The position numbers were made by a program, and so were the translations under genes. 64,000 nt of DNA from Cichorium intybus. Taxonomy: Eukaryota; Streptophyta; Magnoliopsida; Asterales; Asteraceae. Shown piece after piece: positions 21,688 through 32,381 of this stretch (position 1 is the first letter of the stretch; each line of letters begins with the position of its first letter). Where the stretch lies: assembly GCA_023525715.1 (NCBI GenBank), contig CM042016.1, forward strand, positions 81,823,382-81,887,381, given 5' to 3'. The notes below the pieces were generated by a model, which saw only the letters and a program-made list of their open reading frames with translations, was not told where the DNA came from and made no database searches.

Positions 21688-24293
21688 AATTTACAGACGT
21701 TGATTGTTTCTGGTTGTGATAGTTTGGAAAAGTTGCCCGAGAGCTTCTCAAAACTTAAAAATTTGCGGCATTTTGACATGACGGATACTCCATGTTTGGA
21801 GAAGATACCCTTAGGGATTCTCGAGTTAAAGAGCCTACAAACTCTCCATGGGACCGTTATCGAAGGAGACAATGGATTTTCAATAACTAAGCTTAAAGAT
21901 TTAAAGGATCTCCAAGGGACAATTTCCATTAAGGGGCTGGAAAAAGTGCAAGGCTCAATCTATGCACAGGAAGAAATCTTATCTGAAAAGAGGCTAAGTG
22001 AGTTAGAGGTGGAATGGAGTGATGTATTTGATGGTTCTCGGAAGGAAACACTTGAAAAAGAGGTCCTGAATGTGCTGAAGCCTTGTAGTGATAATCTAGA
22101 AGGCCTTGGAATTGTGTCATATGGAGGATTAAAGTTTCCAAGTTGGGTTGTGGATCCCTCGTTTGGTCAGCTGACTCGTGTTTGGATAAATGGTTGTAAA
22201 AAGTGTACATCTCTACCGCAACTTGGGCGGCTACCATTACTTAAGGAGTTGTTCATTGGAGGCATGGACGAGGTAAAAGTTGTGGGCCCGGAGTTTCTTG
22301 GTACTACTGGTCTTGCATTCCCTTCACTTGAAATTCTATCTTTTGAAGATATGCAGGGGTGGGAGGCATGGTCAACCAATAGTGGAATCGTCGTTACAAC
22401 ATTTCCATGCCTTCAAGAGCTTTGGCTAGAAAATTGTCCTAATTTGGTTAGAGTCTCACTTGAAGCATTACCTTCACTGATGGTTCGCAGAATAGATGGT
22501 TGTGGTCATGAGGTGTTAAGAAGTTTGGTTTGTGCAGCTTCATCGATCGTTAAATTGAATATAACTTCCATTTCAGGACTTAATGATCAGGTGTGGGAAG
22601 GTGTTATAGAGCATCTTGGGGAGGTTGAAGAAGTAAGCATCAAATCCTGTCATGAAATTAGATACATGTGGGAATCAGAAGTAGAGGCAAGTAAGGTTCT
22701 TGTGAAATTAGGGAAGTTGAGTGTAAGTGAATGTTCAAATTTGGTGAGTTTAGGAAAGAAAGAGGATGAGAATTGTGGGAGCAACCTAACATCTCTTACG
22801 AGATTGGAGATAAGAAGTTGTAAGAGCTTGGAGCATTGCAGCTGTCCAAATAGCATTAAGTCACTTTCTATCCAGAATTGTAAAAAATTATTGGAAAAGG
22901 AGTTGGTAGGAGGACAAGAGAGGCCTTTGATCAACTCAAACATACTGATGATTGAATCTGTAACTGTAGTTGATTGGCCAAAACTGACATTGATCACTGA
23001 ATTGAGTTGCTTCAATCACCTCAGGCATCTCATAATAAACAATTGTCCAAATATGTAGTCGTTTCCTGGCCACGAGTTGCCGAGTCTCAATGTGTTAACA
23101 CATATGAGAATTACAAATTGTCAAAGTATGGATGCTTCGTTTCCTCGCAGGCTTTGGCCTCCAAAATTGTGTTCACTTAGCATAGGAGGGTTGAAAATAT
23201 CCATTTCAAAGTAGGGCCGACAGAATTTTCCAACCTCACTTGTGGAGCTAGAATTAATAGGTGGGCAGTCGGAAGATGTGAGTAATTTCAGTCAGTTTCC
23301 CATCTTCTTTCTTCATCTCTTATTTTTCTTCACATAATTGGATTTGAGAAAGTGGAATCAGTTTCAGTGGGACTCCAACACCTCACCTCCCTCCGGCATC
23401 TCTTCATTTACAACTGCCCTAAGATAATGGATCTACCAGAAATGTTGCTGCCTTCACTTTTGAGGTTGATAGTAGATGGATGCCCAAATCTGAAAGAAAG
23501 GAGTAGTAAAAGAGGCTCATATTGGCCCCTCATCTCACGTATCCCCAAAGTTCAGATAACATGAAGGTATGCTTCTCCCTATGTCGTTGATAAATTAAAA
23601 ATATAATAATTGGCTTTGCTTTCTTTCAAATAACAAAAGTCGAATATTATATCAACATAAGCATGTACATAATAAAAAATAGGGCTAATAACATAAAAAC
23701 CACTGTAGTTTGGCCAAAATTCGGTTTAAGTACTATATTTTTTTTTGTTCTAAAAAAACCACTCATACTTTCAAAAAAATTCGTAAAAACCACTCATATT
23801 TTCAAAAAGATACATTGCGACCACTATAACAAATAAAAGTCAAAATTTTATGTCGCCAACTCGGAACACTTCTTACCCTCGTCACATTCAAAATTAAGTT
23901 GATTTATTTGGATACCCTATGCATTTACAAAGTGGCCGAAAAGCTGCACTTACGAAAGTCAAAATCACATGTAGCCAACTTTATGTATCATTTTCACTGC
24001 AATGAAGTTCCAATATTTGTTTCAAATGTCGATAAGAAACTTTTCACATAATATTTTGCAGAGTAAATTACACGGATGGTCCCTGTGGTTTACCAAAACT
24101 AACACTGAGCACCCAAGTATTGGATTTACACTAGATGAGTCACTAAAGTTTCGTTAAACCGACACATTGGTCCCTGATCTGTATAAAAAGACTTTTTTGC
24201 CATTTTCATTTTCTTTTTTCTTTTTCTTTTTACCCTTTTGTTTTTTTAAAAAATAAAAAATAAAAAACCACCCCACCCCCACCCCCACCCCCA

Positions 24294-24332
<39 letters not shown>

Positions 24333-24334
<2 letters not shown>

Positions 24335-25090
24335 GGCGAGCACCAATTCCTCTACACTCGGATTGCCCAAACTCCACTCCCCAGAATTATTTACGCACAA
24401 AATTTCATCTTCATCATTGAGTCTCCCCAGGAAAACTTGGGTTCCTTCGATTTCTTCGAAACCAAGCAGAATGATATCAATATATTCGTGCTTGACCGAT
24501 AGTTCTTCAATCGAAGCAGTCAAACCAACCAGCCCCAAAGTTAAAGTCGAAACAAGGTATCATCTATTTCACTAATTAGGGTTTTTTAGCACATTGATTT
24601 TGCAATTTAAAACGATACCTGATTTAGGTGATGTCTGGATAAGTGCGTAATCTAATTATCTCGATTTGATTTTGTACGCATTGTAGCACCTGGAATTGGA
24701 AAGGCTATTCAATTCGATACCAATACGCTGGAAACAGCGGCCCTGCATTGGTTTTGGTTCATGGTTTCGGAGCAAACAGGTCCACCATCATTCATATTTT
24801 GCTTGTTGTCAACTACGTGCTATATGTATTAACTCCATTATAGGTATTCCAACTCGTCTTCTTTAACAGTGACCATTGGCGGAAAAACATTCCCGTTCTT
24901 GCAGAATCACATAGGGTTTTCTCAATCGATCTTATTGGCTATGGTTACTCCGACAAACCAAATCCTCGCGACCTTGGAAACACTCCTTTCTATACATTCG
25001 ACACATGGGGTTCTCAAATTAACGACTTTTGTACAGACATAGTTAAAGATCAAGCATTCTTCATCTCCAAGAAGGCCAGAACTCACCAGT
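24333..25090 (+). pseudogene. Captured 5' exons of a CLD1-like alpha/beta hydrolase (chlorophyll dephytylase family)
   Basis: Three exons join in frame with GT-AG borders. Exon 1 (24333-24556) is Ser/Pro-rich like a plastid transit peptide. Exon 2 (24687-24779) encodes WKGYSIRYQYAG and the oxyanion-type LVLVHGFGAN. Exon 3 (24870-~25090) encodes DHWRKNIPVLAESHRVFSID and LIGYGYSDKPNP. This fits the chloroplast alpha/beta hydrolase I recall as Arabidopsis CLD1 (At5g38520). The catalytic Ser elbow would come next, but the frame runs into a (GA)n tract and the TIR, so the hydrolase is truncated. No stop interrupts the three exons, so capture is recent or the frame is constrained. Confidence 0.75.
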
Positions 25091-25106
25091 TGAAGCGTAT
25101 CCCACC

Positions 25107-25109
<3 letters not shown>

Positions 25110-25193
<84 letters not shown>
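25110..25193. repeat. (GA)n microsatellite
   Basis: About 42 GA units inside the right TIR of the CLD1 Pack-MULE. The counterpart (CT)n is at 24299-24331. Confidence 0.95.
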
Positions 25194-25198
<5 letters not shown>

Positions 25199-25747
25199 TG
25201 GGGGTGGGGGTGGGGGTGGGGTGGTTTTTTATTTTTTATTTATTAAAAAAACAAAAGGGTAAAAAGAAAAAGAAAAAAGAAAATGAAAAGGACAAAAAAG
25301 TCTTTTTATACAGATCAGGGACCAATGTGTCGGTTTAACGAAACTTTAGTGACTCATCTAGTGTAAATCCAATACTTGGGTGCTCAGTGTTAGTTTTGGT
25401 AAACCACAGGGACCATCCGTGTAATTTACTCTATTTTGCAGAAAATAATGCTTAAAATTTATAAAATAAAATGAACAGTTGTCAATATGAATTTTTTTGA
25501 AAGTACGAGTGATTTTAATGGAACAAAATAAAATATAGTGGTTAAACCGGAATTTTGGGCAAACTACAGTGGTTTTTATGTTATTAACCCTAAAAAATAT
25601 TGTTTGCGTGTCAATATATGGTTGCTAACATGTACATGCAATTGCTTCATTTTTGTTTTTAAGTTATTGAATATGATTGAAATTGTGTTCATGGAAAGCC
25701 CAGCATGAATTGAAAAATAAGTCAAATTGGTTAACATGTGTAAATGC

Positions 25748-26516
25748 TGTTGGATTAGGTGTCTAAGCCATGACTTTACAACTATATTTATCTTATTGAT
25801 TGAAGCAAAGTCCATTTGGGTTGCCCTCATAGCTGGAGGTCAGGATAGAGTTCAGTAGAGTAAAAGGTTGATTTATTAATTGTGTAATAAATCAATAGAA
25901 TTAATTAAATGGTTTATTAATATATTTAAGTGTTAATATATTAATTAGAAACTATAATAATTAATTGAGATTTAATCAAGAATTAATTGGATTTAATTTA
26001 GTGATTAAATTAATTAATTAAAAGTGCAGGGACTGGTTTTGTAATTATTCAATAGTTGAATAAAAGGCTGGCCAGTGGATAGGGGTTAAAGGTGGCGAGA
26101 TTTGTGGTGTCACCACAAGGATCTCGAAACCCTAATTAGGGTTAAGGAAAGCCTTGTCCAAATGGTCAGCAGGCTTGCCCATTTGGAGGCTCCTTAGGGT
26201 TTCAGCTGTAACCCTTGGAGGCTATAAAAGGAGGCACCTGGCCACCCTAAAACCTGCGCCATTTACATCAAGATAAACTCTGCTGAACTGTCTTCTCCAT
26301 TGCTGTGGGTATGACTTGCATCTGAGGCAGGACACTTGTGCTGCTAGCTTCAAGAACAAGATTCAAAGGTTGGTAATTCTTGTTTTAATCTTTAGAATTT
26401 ATTGTTGGCCTTTAGGTTATAGTTTATTATCTTCATAGAAGAAAACATAGATCTTTCTAGGGTTGCATGTGAACCATAGGATTATTTGTGTTCATTGTTT
26501 GCTAGAAAACCCTTCA
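25748..26516 (+). repeat. 5' LTR of element A
   Basis: 769 bp, TGTTGGATTAGG to AAACCCTTCA. It contains a TATAAAAG box at 26223-26230. Confidence 0.95.
26223..26230 (+). promoter_or_regulatory. TATA box in the element A 5' LTR
   Basis: TATAAAAG preceded by GGAGGC and followed by GGAGGC, about 290 bp before the LTR end. It is the best promoter candidate for genomic RNA. The copy in the 3' LTR is at 32857-32864. Confidence 0.6.
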
Positions 26517-26517
26517 G

Positions 26518-26529
26518 TGGTATCAGAGC
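26518..26529 (+). other. Primer-binding site of element A (tRNA-iMet type)
   Basis: TGGTATCAGAGC, one base after the 5' LTR. Confidence 0.85.
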
Positions 26530-27307
26530 GTAGGCTGTTTTCTTGTGATTGATATAAACTGCATAAATTGTTTGTGTCATGAGTGTTTTTGCGAAAAACA
26601 CTCCTTGGAATGGTTTTTGGTCGAAATCTAGGCTAGGGTTTCCTAACCCTAGCCGCCACCCTTTGTTTCCCCTTTGATTTGCTTGCCTTGTTTAGTTGGT
26701 TGTTATTTTTGGTAGTTTACTAAATTGAATAACTGGAACCCTAATTGCCTTGCATGCAAATTTCGACCAACTAGGGTTATTAGATAGAAAATTAATTTGA
26801 TTAATTTATAATATCTATCTTAGATTTAATTAATTTAATTAATTGTTAATTAAAAGATAAATTAAATCAGCTCAAAGGATTAATTTAAAATTTTCGAAAA
26901 ATTAGAATAAATTAGCGAAAATTCTGAATAAATTAATTCTAAAATATTTTAATAAGATTAAAATATATCTTATATATTTATGATTAAAAGTTAATTATTT
27001 ATATATAAGAAAATTGGTTAGTCTTACCGCAAGTAGGCCTCATTCACAAAACTGTCCTATAAAGAGGGTATAAGGCGACTGACTATAAAATGTTAGTCTA
27101 ATGGGTATCCACTCTTACCCACCGCTCTCCTGGCCAGTCGAGTGTCGTTAGCCGAACGGGTTTGATAGAACCGTTAAGCCTCTTAAAAGTATAATGCTAT
27201 AATTGAAAGTACTAGAACCTTGAACAAAACCCAATCTAGTTACTTTAGGATAAAAAATGTGAATTTGATGCTAACCCATGAAATTGCACATTGCACTTTA
27301 TGAAACG

Positions 27308-27341
27308 TTGGTGGAGCGTGTGTGGGTTACCGGCACACCAA
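27308..27341 (+). ncRNA. Conserved hairpin A1 (5' leader of element A)
   Basis: Closing stem TTGGTG/CACCAA around the constant core GAGCGTGTGTGG...CCGGCA. An outer stem CTTTATGAA (27296-27304) pairs with TTCATAAAG (27348-27356). In element B the homologous stems are TTGGTG/CGCCAA and CTTTGTGGA/TCCGCAAAG, which pair through compensatory and wobble changes. It lies between PBS and gag, where packaging signals are usual. Class assignment is mine. Confidence 0.6.
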
Positions 27342-27388
27342 TGGGGGTTCATAAAGAGTGGCAATGGGTTTCTCGGGTGTTATCATTG

Positions 27389-27422
27389 TTGATGGAGCGT
27401 GTGTGGTTAACCGGCACATCAA
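27389..27422 (+). ncRNA. Conserved hairpin A2 (5' leader of element A)
   Basis: Stem TTGATG/CATCAA around the same core, with a palindromic apex GGTTAACC. Outer pairings TTATCAT/ATGATAA and CTCGGG/CCCGAG enclose it. Confidence 0.6.
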
Positions 27423-27749
27423 TTTGAGATGATAATGGACCCCGAGAGTACCAAGCTAATTTGCATGGTTATTCACACCCGGTTTGTGATCCTCGGCATC
27501 CCAGTCACAAACGGTGGGGCATATCCGAGATTAAACATGCCATTGAATAGTTCAATGAGTCTCAGAGATCTAGGAATTTCATAAGACTGAAATTGATAAA
27601 AGTTATCTACCTTAATGACCACTGTGTTGTGACTACGGCATCCCTCTTCACAGCATAGTTGGGGTATTTTGGGTCCTAGCCTTGTTAAATAATAAATTGG
27701 GTAATTATTTAAAAGGATTAATTAAACGAATAAAATTCAAATTTTATAT

Positions 27750-28690
27750 ATGTCTGAAGAAAGTGTCTTTCTCCTTCTTCTCCTCCTTCACCCATTTCTG
27801 AGAGCTTCAGAAAGCACCTATTTAGTATGGTAAGGCTGACTGGCCTGAACTATGTGATACGGTTTTGCAATTAGAGAATAGTTCTTAGTTTTGCTGGGGA
27901 ACCATATCAAACTGAGTGTCCGCTCCCAAACATGGCATCACACCACAGCTTGTGAGCATGACTCCTTGACTATTGAATCCAAGGAAGTTCGTTGCCTTAT
28001 GCTATTAATCATTAACCCCGAGTTCCGCAGGGATTTAGAATTCCAGGGGTCTGATAAGTTAGCACAGCTAGTTGAGGAAAGGTTCCGAGAACTGGTTGAA
28101 AAAGGAGAACGAACTAGGATCTTCAAAGAGCTTGAAGATGCAAGCTAGAAGGAAGTAGCACCAGTTTGCGTGTTCCCGAGATTGAGGGATACATAGGCGA
28201 ACAGTATAAAACTGGTTTCCCTTTGGGATCGGGAGTTAAGCATTAGCTCAACTCGCTGATCTGTTCGTCCAGATGAACAGAAAGGGTAACCGGATAAGAC
28301 AATCGTGGAAGTGCATTCAATGTCGACTCTATATGAATCGTTCATGGAGAAGCATAGTTCCATTAATTCAGCTGCTTCAGGATTGAGTCCAGTATTAAGG
28401 TGCATCAAGAAATGATCCAGATCGTCTGGACCGATTGTTCGATGTTTCAAACTGGGAATCCATAAGGTGGGACACAGTCACAGAAAGATTGGAAAAATGC
28501 TCTAAAGCCAAACTGTTTGGCAGACTCAGTAATATCTTAAAACTCAGAATACCTGATCCTCATTTCCTTGATACAGGATGTGTTTCTCACATTTGCTCTG
28601 TATGCACGGACTCTGTAGGATGCGGGATGTTGTCGCACAGGAGCATATTCAGATTAGATATGGAGCTCGTGCATTTTTGGAGTTAAGCTA
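27750..28690 (+). pseudogene. Decayed copia-type gag of element A
   Basis: It begins ATGTCTGAAGAAAGTGTC, aligned with the gag start of element B. An 85-codon frame (27891-28148) includes NPEFRRDLEFQ and RTRIFKELEDAS, matching DPEFRKDFESL and ARIFKRLAECK of the element B gag. Stops and shifts break it into at least three frames, so no full Gag can be made. Confidence 0.7.
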
Positions 28691-30246
28691 GATATCTGTT
28701 CTTGTTATTGGTTTATAGATACATTTAACATAGATTCGCATTGTACATTGTTCTGAGGATAATTCTGGTTTAATGAAATTTTTTCTTAAAAATGGTTGTT
28801 TTAATTGTCCTCGAAATGTTGTGTGAATGTGTTGATGACGTAAATGGTAATAACTTGAATGTTGAAACATCCAATGGGATTGGACTTATATATTGTGTTC
28901 TTTATGATTGTTAAAGTGAATTTTATGAGAATCACTTCAACCAAAGGTCCAGTTGGACAGGACTTTGGAATCATTTGACTTAAAGTCACGTGATGAATTG
29001 AGTGCTTAATAAAATTAATTGTGGCAAGAAAGGAATCGCCCAAAGATCCAATGGATAGGATTTTGGAATCAGCTGACTTGGAGTCAGGTGATGATTGTAT
29101 GTCTTGAACAATATTAACAAAGTCATAAAGTTACATAGAGATGTAAAGGTATTAAGATTTTGAGCAACAAACACATAAGTTACTGTGTATTGCTCGAATA
29201 TTTGAACAGAACACGATTAGTTATGCTTCATGATATTTGCCAAATGGTTTGACAAATATGGCTTCGCTTATCGGAATAAGCGATTGATTGGAACCTTGAA
29301 GTGTTCAAAGATTTCAAAGGAAGCATAAAATCAACAGAACCTGAGTAACAACATAGACTGAGAAAATGTTTCACAGTTTATCCTCTTCCAAGAACACTAA
29401 TGGTTATAATGTGTCTAAGGGAAGATGATGGAGCATTGATCGAAATAGTTTTGATCCTCGGTGTATAAGATACACTGGATACATTTCCGACTAATTTTTC
29501 AATGAATTGAACATTCAACCAGTCAGACCGCAGAAGCCATATTCCGACCACATCTTAGACTAAGTAGGTTATGTCGACACTGTCTGAAATGTAAAGCTGG
29601 GATCATCCCACTAGTACATAGAAAGTCCAGGGTCATGTAGCATTCGTCTGAATCTCATGACAAGCCTGAAACTGATCAGCAATGTCGTTTTTCATTGGCC
29701 ACTCCAGTTATCCTTTGAAAGAAGAGTACTTTTAGAAAGAACTCAAGTTCTAAGGAAACAGTGGGAGTAAGAATAATTCTGAACGAGTTCAGGAATTAGC
29801 CAAGTGAAACAACCTTTAGTCACCACTGGGACTTGACCAGGAATTAGATTCCTGTTAAACCTGACATACCCTCTCTTCGCTTGACCAGTAGTTGTTGTCA
29901 CCATCATAAGGAGTTATGATCCGGGTGATATACCGAGTAGTGGTAAAACACTAAAGATGGTACGGATAAGTAATCCGACTGCTAGAAGCATTGGTGAGCC
30001 CAGTTGCTGCCAAATAAGAGAACCTTACCGCGAGACACAGTCTATGTGACAGTTTGATTGATCTTTACAACTGGTCTAGGAACCAGTGGGAGTAATTGAA
30101 TCATCAAAAGAAGGGAACATAGAAATGTACTTACAGAACATCTGGTTGAATGAGTCATCACTTGGAGTCAAGCAACTGATTCTGAGAGAAGCACTCTCAA
30201 TAGAAGATGTAATCCGAGAGGATTCTGCGTGGCATAGTGTGAGTCG

Positions 30247-30280
30247 TTAGTGGAGCGTGTGTGGTTTACCGGCACACTAA
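30247..30280 (+). ncRNA. Conserved hairpin A3 (3' interior of element A)
   Basis: Stem TTAGTG/CACTAA around the same core. A perfect outer stem TGTGAGTC (30238-30245) pairs with GACTCACA (30285-30292). Confidence 0.6.
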
Positions 30281-30582
30281 TATGGACTCACATAGAGCAT
30301 GCCATTACGAAAGGTACATGGCCCCGAGATTCGTCCCATGGGCATCTCGCAAGAAAGGATATTCGGATTCTCAAAATAGGCCAAAAGGTTTGGATTTTGT
30401 GAATAGCCTGAAAGATTTCCTTTAATATGTCGGAAAGGTTTGGATTTCGGTTTCGCAAAATGTGCCATAAGTTTTGGATTTTGTGAATAGTCCGAAAGAG
30501 TCATATAACGGTGTCAAAGCCAGTGGGAGTATCGTTGTTATCTGCTATCATTGTATGAGGGTTACATACTGGTTCTAGGAAA

Positions 30583-30627
30583 CGTCTCTTATCATTACAA
30601 AGTGTAATGACTTGGTGTTAAGAAACG
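30583..30627 (+). ncRNA. Second hairpin class in element A (CATTACA stem)
   Basis: CATTACA/TGTAATG around a 3-nt loop, enclosed by CGTCTCTT/AAGAAACG. A second copy at about 30759-30776 has CATTGCA/TGTAATG (one G.T wobble), enclosed by GTTTCCT/AGGAAAC. Element B has both at 53455-53499 and about 53305-53340. Confidence 0.5.
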
Positions 30628-31250
30628 GTTCGCTATGAAAGACTTTAAGAGATACAACATACTCAGGTGGTTGTGAACATCTATTAGATAGATCAGAATT
30701 CTGCCAATATGATCTTGATGAGATTCAAGATGCATAACCCCAGGAATGGAGTTTCCTGTCATTGCAAAGTGTAATGAATTGGCATGAAGGAAACAAAGAA
30801 GGTGCAGCATGCTCACGTAGTTCATAGACATCTATCAGATAGATGAGACTGACAGTATTGACTTAGCCGTTGAGAATATGATCTTGATGGGATTCAAGAT
30901 GCATAAGAAAGAGTCACCGAAAGGAAATGGTTTCCGGAAATCATGACACAAGGATTATTGGTAATCTTAGGATTCCGAAAGGGCTTGGAATAAGATTACA
31001 TCAGGTTCCTCGAGCCTCTTGGACAAATCAGAAGTGTTATGAACATATCCTGATGACTTAATGCTTAGAGCATTGTATGTTGGATTCAGGATATTGCCTG
31101 GCTGAAAATACTGAATGGATTTTGAACAGACGTGAGAAATCATTGGGAAATGATTAGGGTGATTGATTTGAAAGGGTTTTCAAATCGGTAATTGTTTACA
31201 CCAAAACGTGGTGCTATAGGACTTCATGGTTAAAGAATTTCGTTGGTTTC

Positions 31251-31282
31251 TGATGGAGGGCGTGTGGTTCACCGGCACATCA
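31251..31282 (+). ncRNA. Conserved hairpin A4 (3' interior of element A)
   Basis: Stem TGATG/CATCA, core slightly altered (GAGGGCGTGTGG). An outer stem AATTTCG/CGAAATT flanks it. Confidence 0.55.
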
Positions 31283-32381
31283 TGACACCTCGAAATTGTC
31301 TTAGGGTGTAGTCATGTAGACTAAAGACCCGAGAACCATGGGCAGTCACAGTACACATCACCGGAATGGAGTTGTGAGAGAAAATGACAGAATGACAAAA
31401 TGACAAATTGAGATATCATCGGAAGAGTATCCGATAGGATCATCTGCAATAAAGTGTATAAGTGTTAGACACTTGGATACATAGAAAGAGTGAAAAGGTC
31501 ATAGACATAGATATAAAAGGCTTGAATTGAGAGTTTAAAAGAGAATAAGAAACCGATAATAGTTATGATAAATCCGACTTGGTGATTACCTCGTGGAGAC
31601 TTGGTAATTAGCAGGAGTAGCTGCCAGTCAGATTTTATGTTTCGCTTTTGCATGTTTACTTCCTGAATAATTGGATTATTCAAACATCCACAGTCGTTCA
31701 TACTCTTAGGGAGTAAGTATGAAGGAAGACTGTCATGAATTGGTTTGTAGATTGTCTAAGGAGTTAGACATAGCAATAAGATTGCTGCAACGTTCATGAG
31801 TACTTGGAAATGGAGATTTGAGTATTGGATAAACCCGCGCTCAATGGATTGCTTCATGGATTATATCACGAGCAATGTTGAGACGATAATATCTTTTGGT
31901 CTTAAAGTGGAGAGATATGAGTTATAATTTGCAAGGCGGTTGTTCATTGATAGTACGAAAACGCATCGGTAACTCGATGTTATAAAACGTGCTGTTGTGA
32001 GTGATTTGTCGGGTAAAAGATATAACATATTAGTCAAAGCTTATTCGTCCCTTGACCCAGACGGGAAACAGATATCTGTTGGCCACTCGATGATTTTGAA
32101 GTTGACTGAAGCGCTGGCCAGCCAGGACTGAATTGATTCGTTCAATTAGAAGTCTAAAAGTCATAAGCAAAATCGGAAATCGGGAAACAGTGTGTCAGAC
32201 AGAGATTGATCTCAATCCATGTCTCATGTCTGAAAATATCTTGTTGGACGGAGGATCATCTGATCACTTATCTTTGGACGGAACTGACTAGGTCAGAGTT
32301 CGGCAGCAGTTTCTAGGAAGCTGCAGGTTGTTTATTAATCAGAAGATAAATTAAAGTCATAGACTTATCCAAGTGGGAGAC

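Larger units (their letters stand above)
14752..23564 (+). pseudogene. CC-NBS-LRR disease-resistance gene (I2/RPP13-like-1 type), split by a gypsy element
   Basis: Coding pieces are 14752-15798, 15799-16633 and 21688-23564. The first piece holds a coiled-coil domain with an EDVID-like motif (YDIDDVLDDL, residues ~74-83), P-loop GMGGVGKTT (~198-206), kinase-2 FLFVLDDVW (~272-280) and RNBS-B SKIIMTTR. The second has GLPLAL, RNBS-D-like LFACCSLFP, an MHD motif (FVMHDLMNDLA) and the first LRRs. The third has many LRRs with CPNL-type repeats. Such proteins are intracellular immune receptors. Breaks: a 1-nt deletion near 15798-15800, the LTR element after codons for NLYN, TAG at 23056-23058, TAG near 23213 and a frameshift near 23300. 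The reading frame resumes exactly across the TSD at 21688. Confidence 0.9.
24061..25431. mobile_element. Pack-MULE carrying CLD1-like exons
   Basis: TIRs begin GAGTAAATTACACGGATGGT and match the inverted right end over about 200 bp. The TSD is the 9-bp TATTTTGCA (24052-24060 and 25432-25440). C-rich plus (CT)n tracts lie just inside both arms. No transposase is encoded. It is nested in the element at 23682-25590. Confidence 0.87.
23682..25590. mobile_element. MULE-like element hosting a second nested MULE
   Basis: TIRs of at least 60 bp begin GGGCTAATAACATAAAAACC and end with the near-complement (GGTTTTTATGTTATTAACCC). A 9-bp TSD, TAAAAAATA, is at 23673-23681 and 25591-25599. Without the nested element it would be about 530 bp and non-coding. 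Confidence 0.8.
28691..32370 (+). other. Non-coding 3' interior of element A
   Basis: About 3.7 kb with no ORF above ~80 codons, where pol would be in an autonomous element. It aligns in order with the element B interior (51746-55655). It holds hairpins A3 and A4, CATTACA hairpins, the TTCTCAAAAT/ATTTTGTGAA hairpins (30370-30500) and two repeats with GACTT-A-AGTC cores (28930-29100). Confidence 0.65.

Noticed and set aside
24230..25338. ERERER frames over (GA)n/(CT)n
   Set aside because: Microsatellite translation only.
27938..28450. Minus-strand frames across the element A gag remnant
   Set aside because: The plus strand aligns with the element B Gag; these are shadows.
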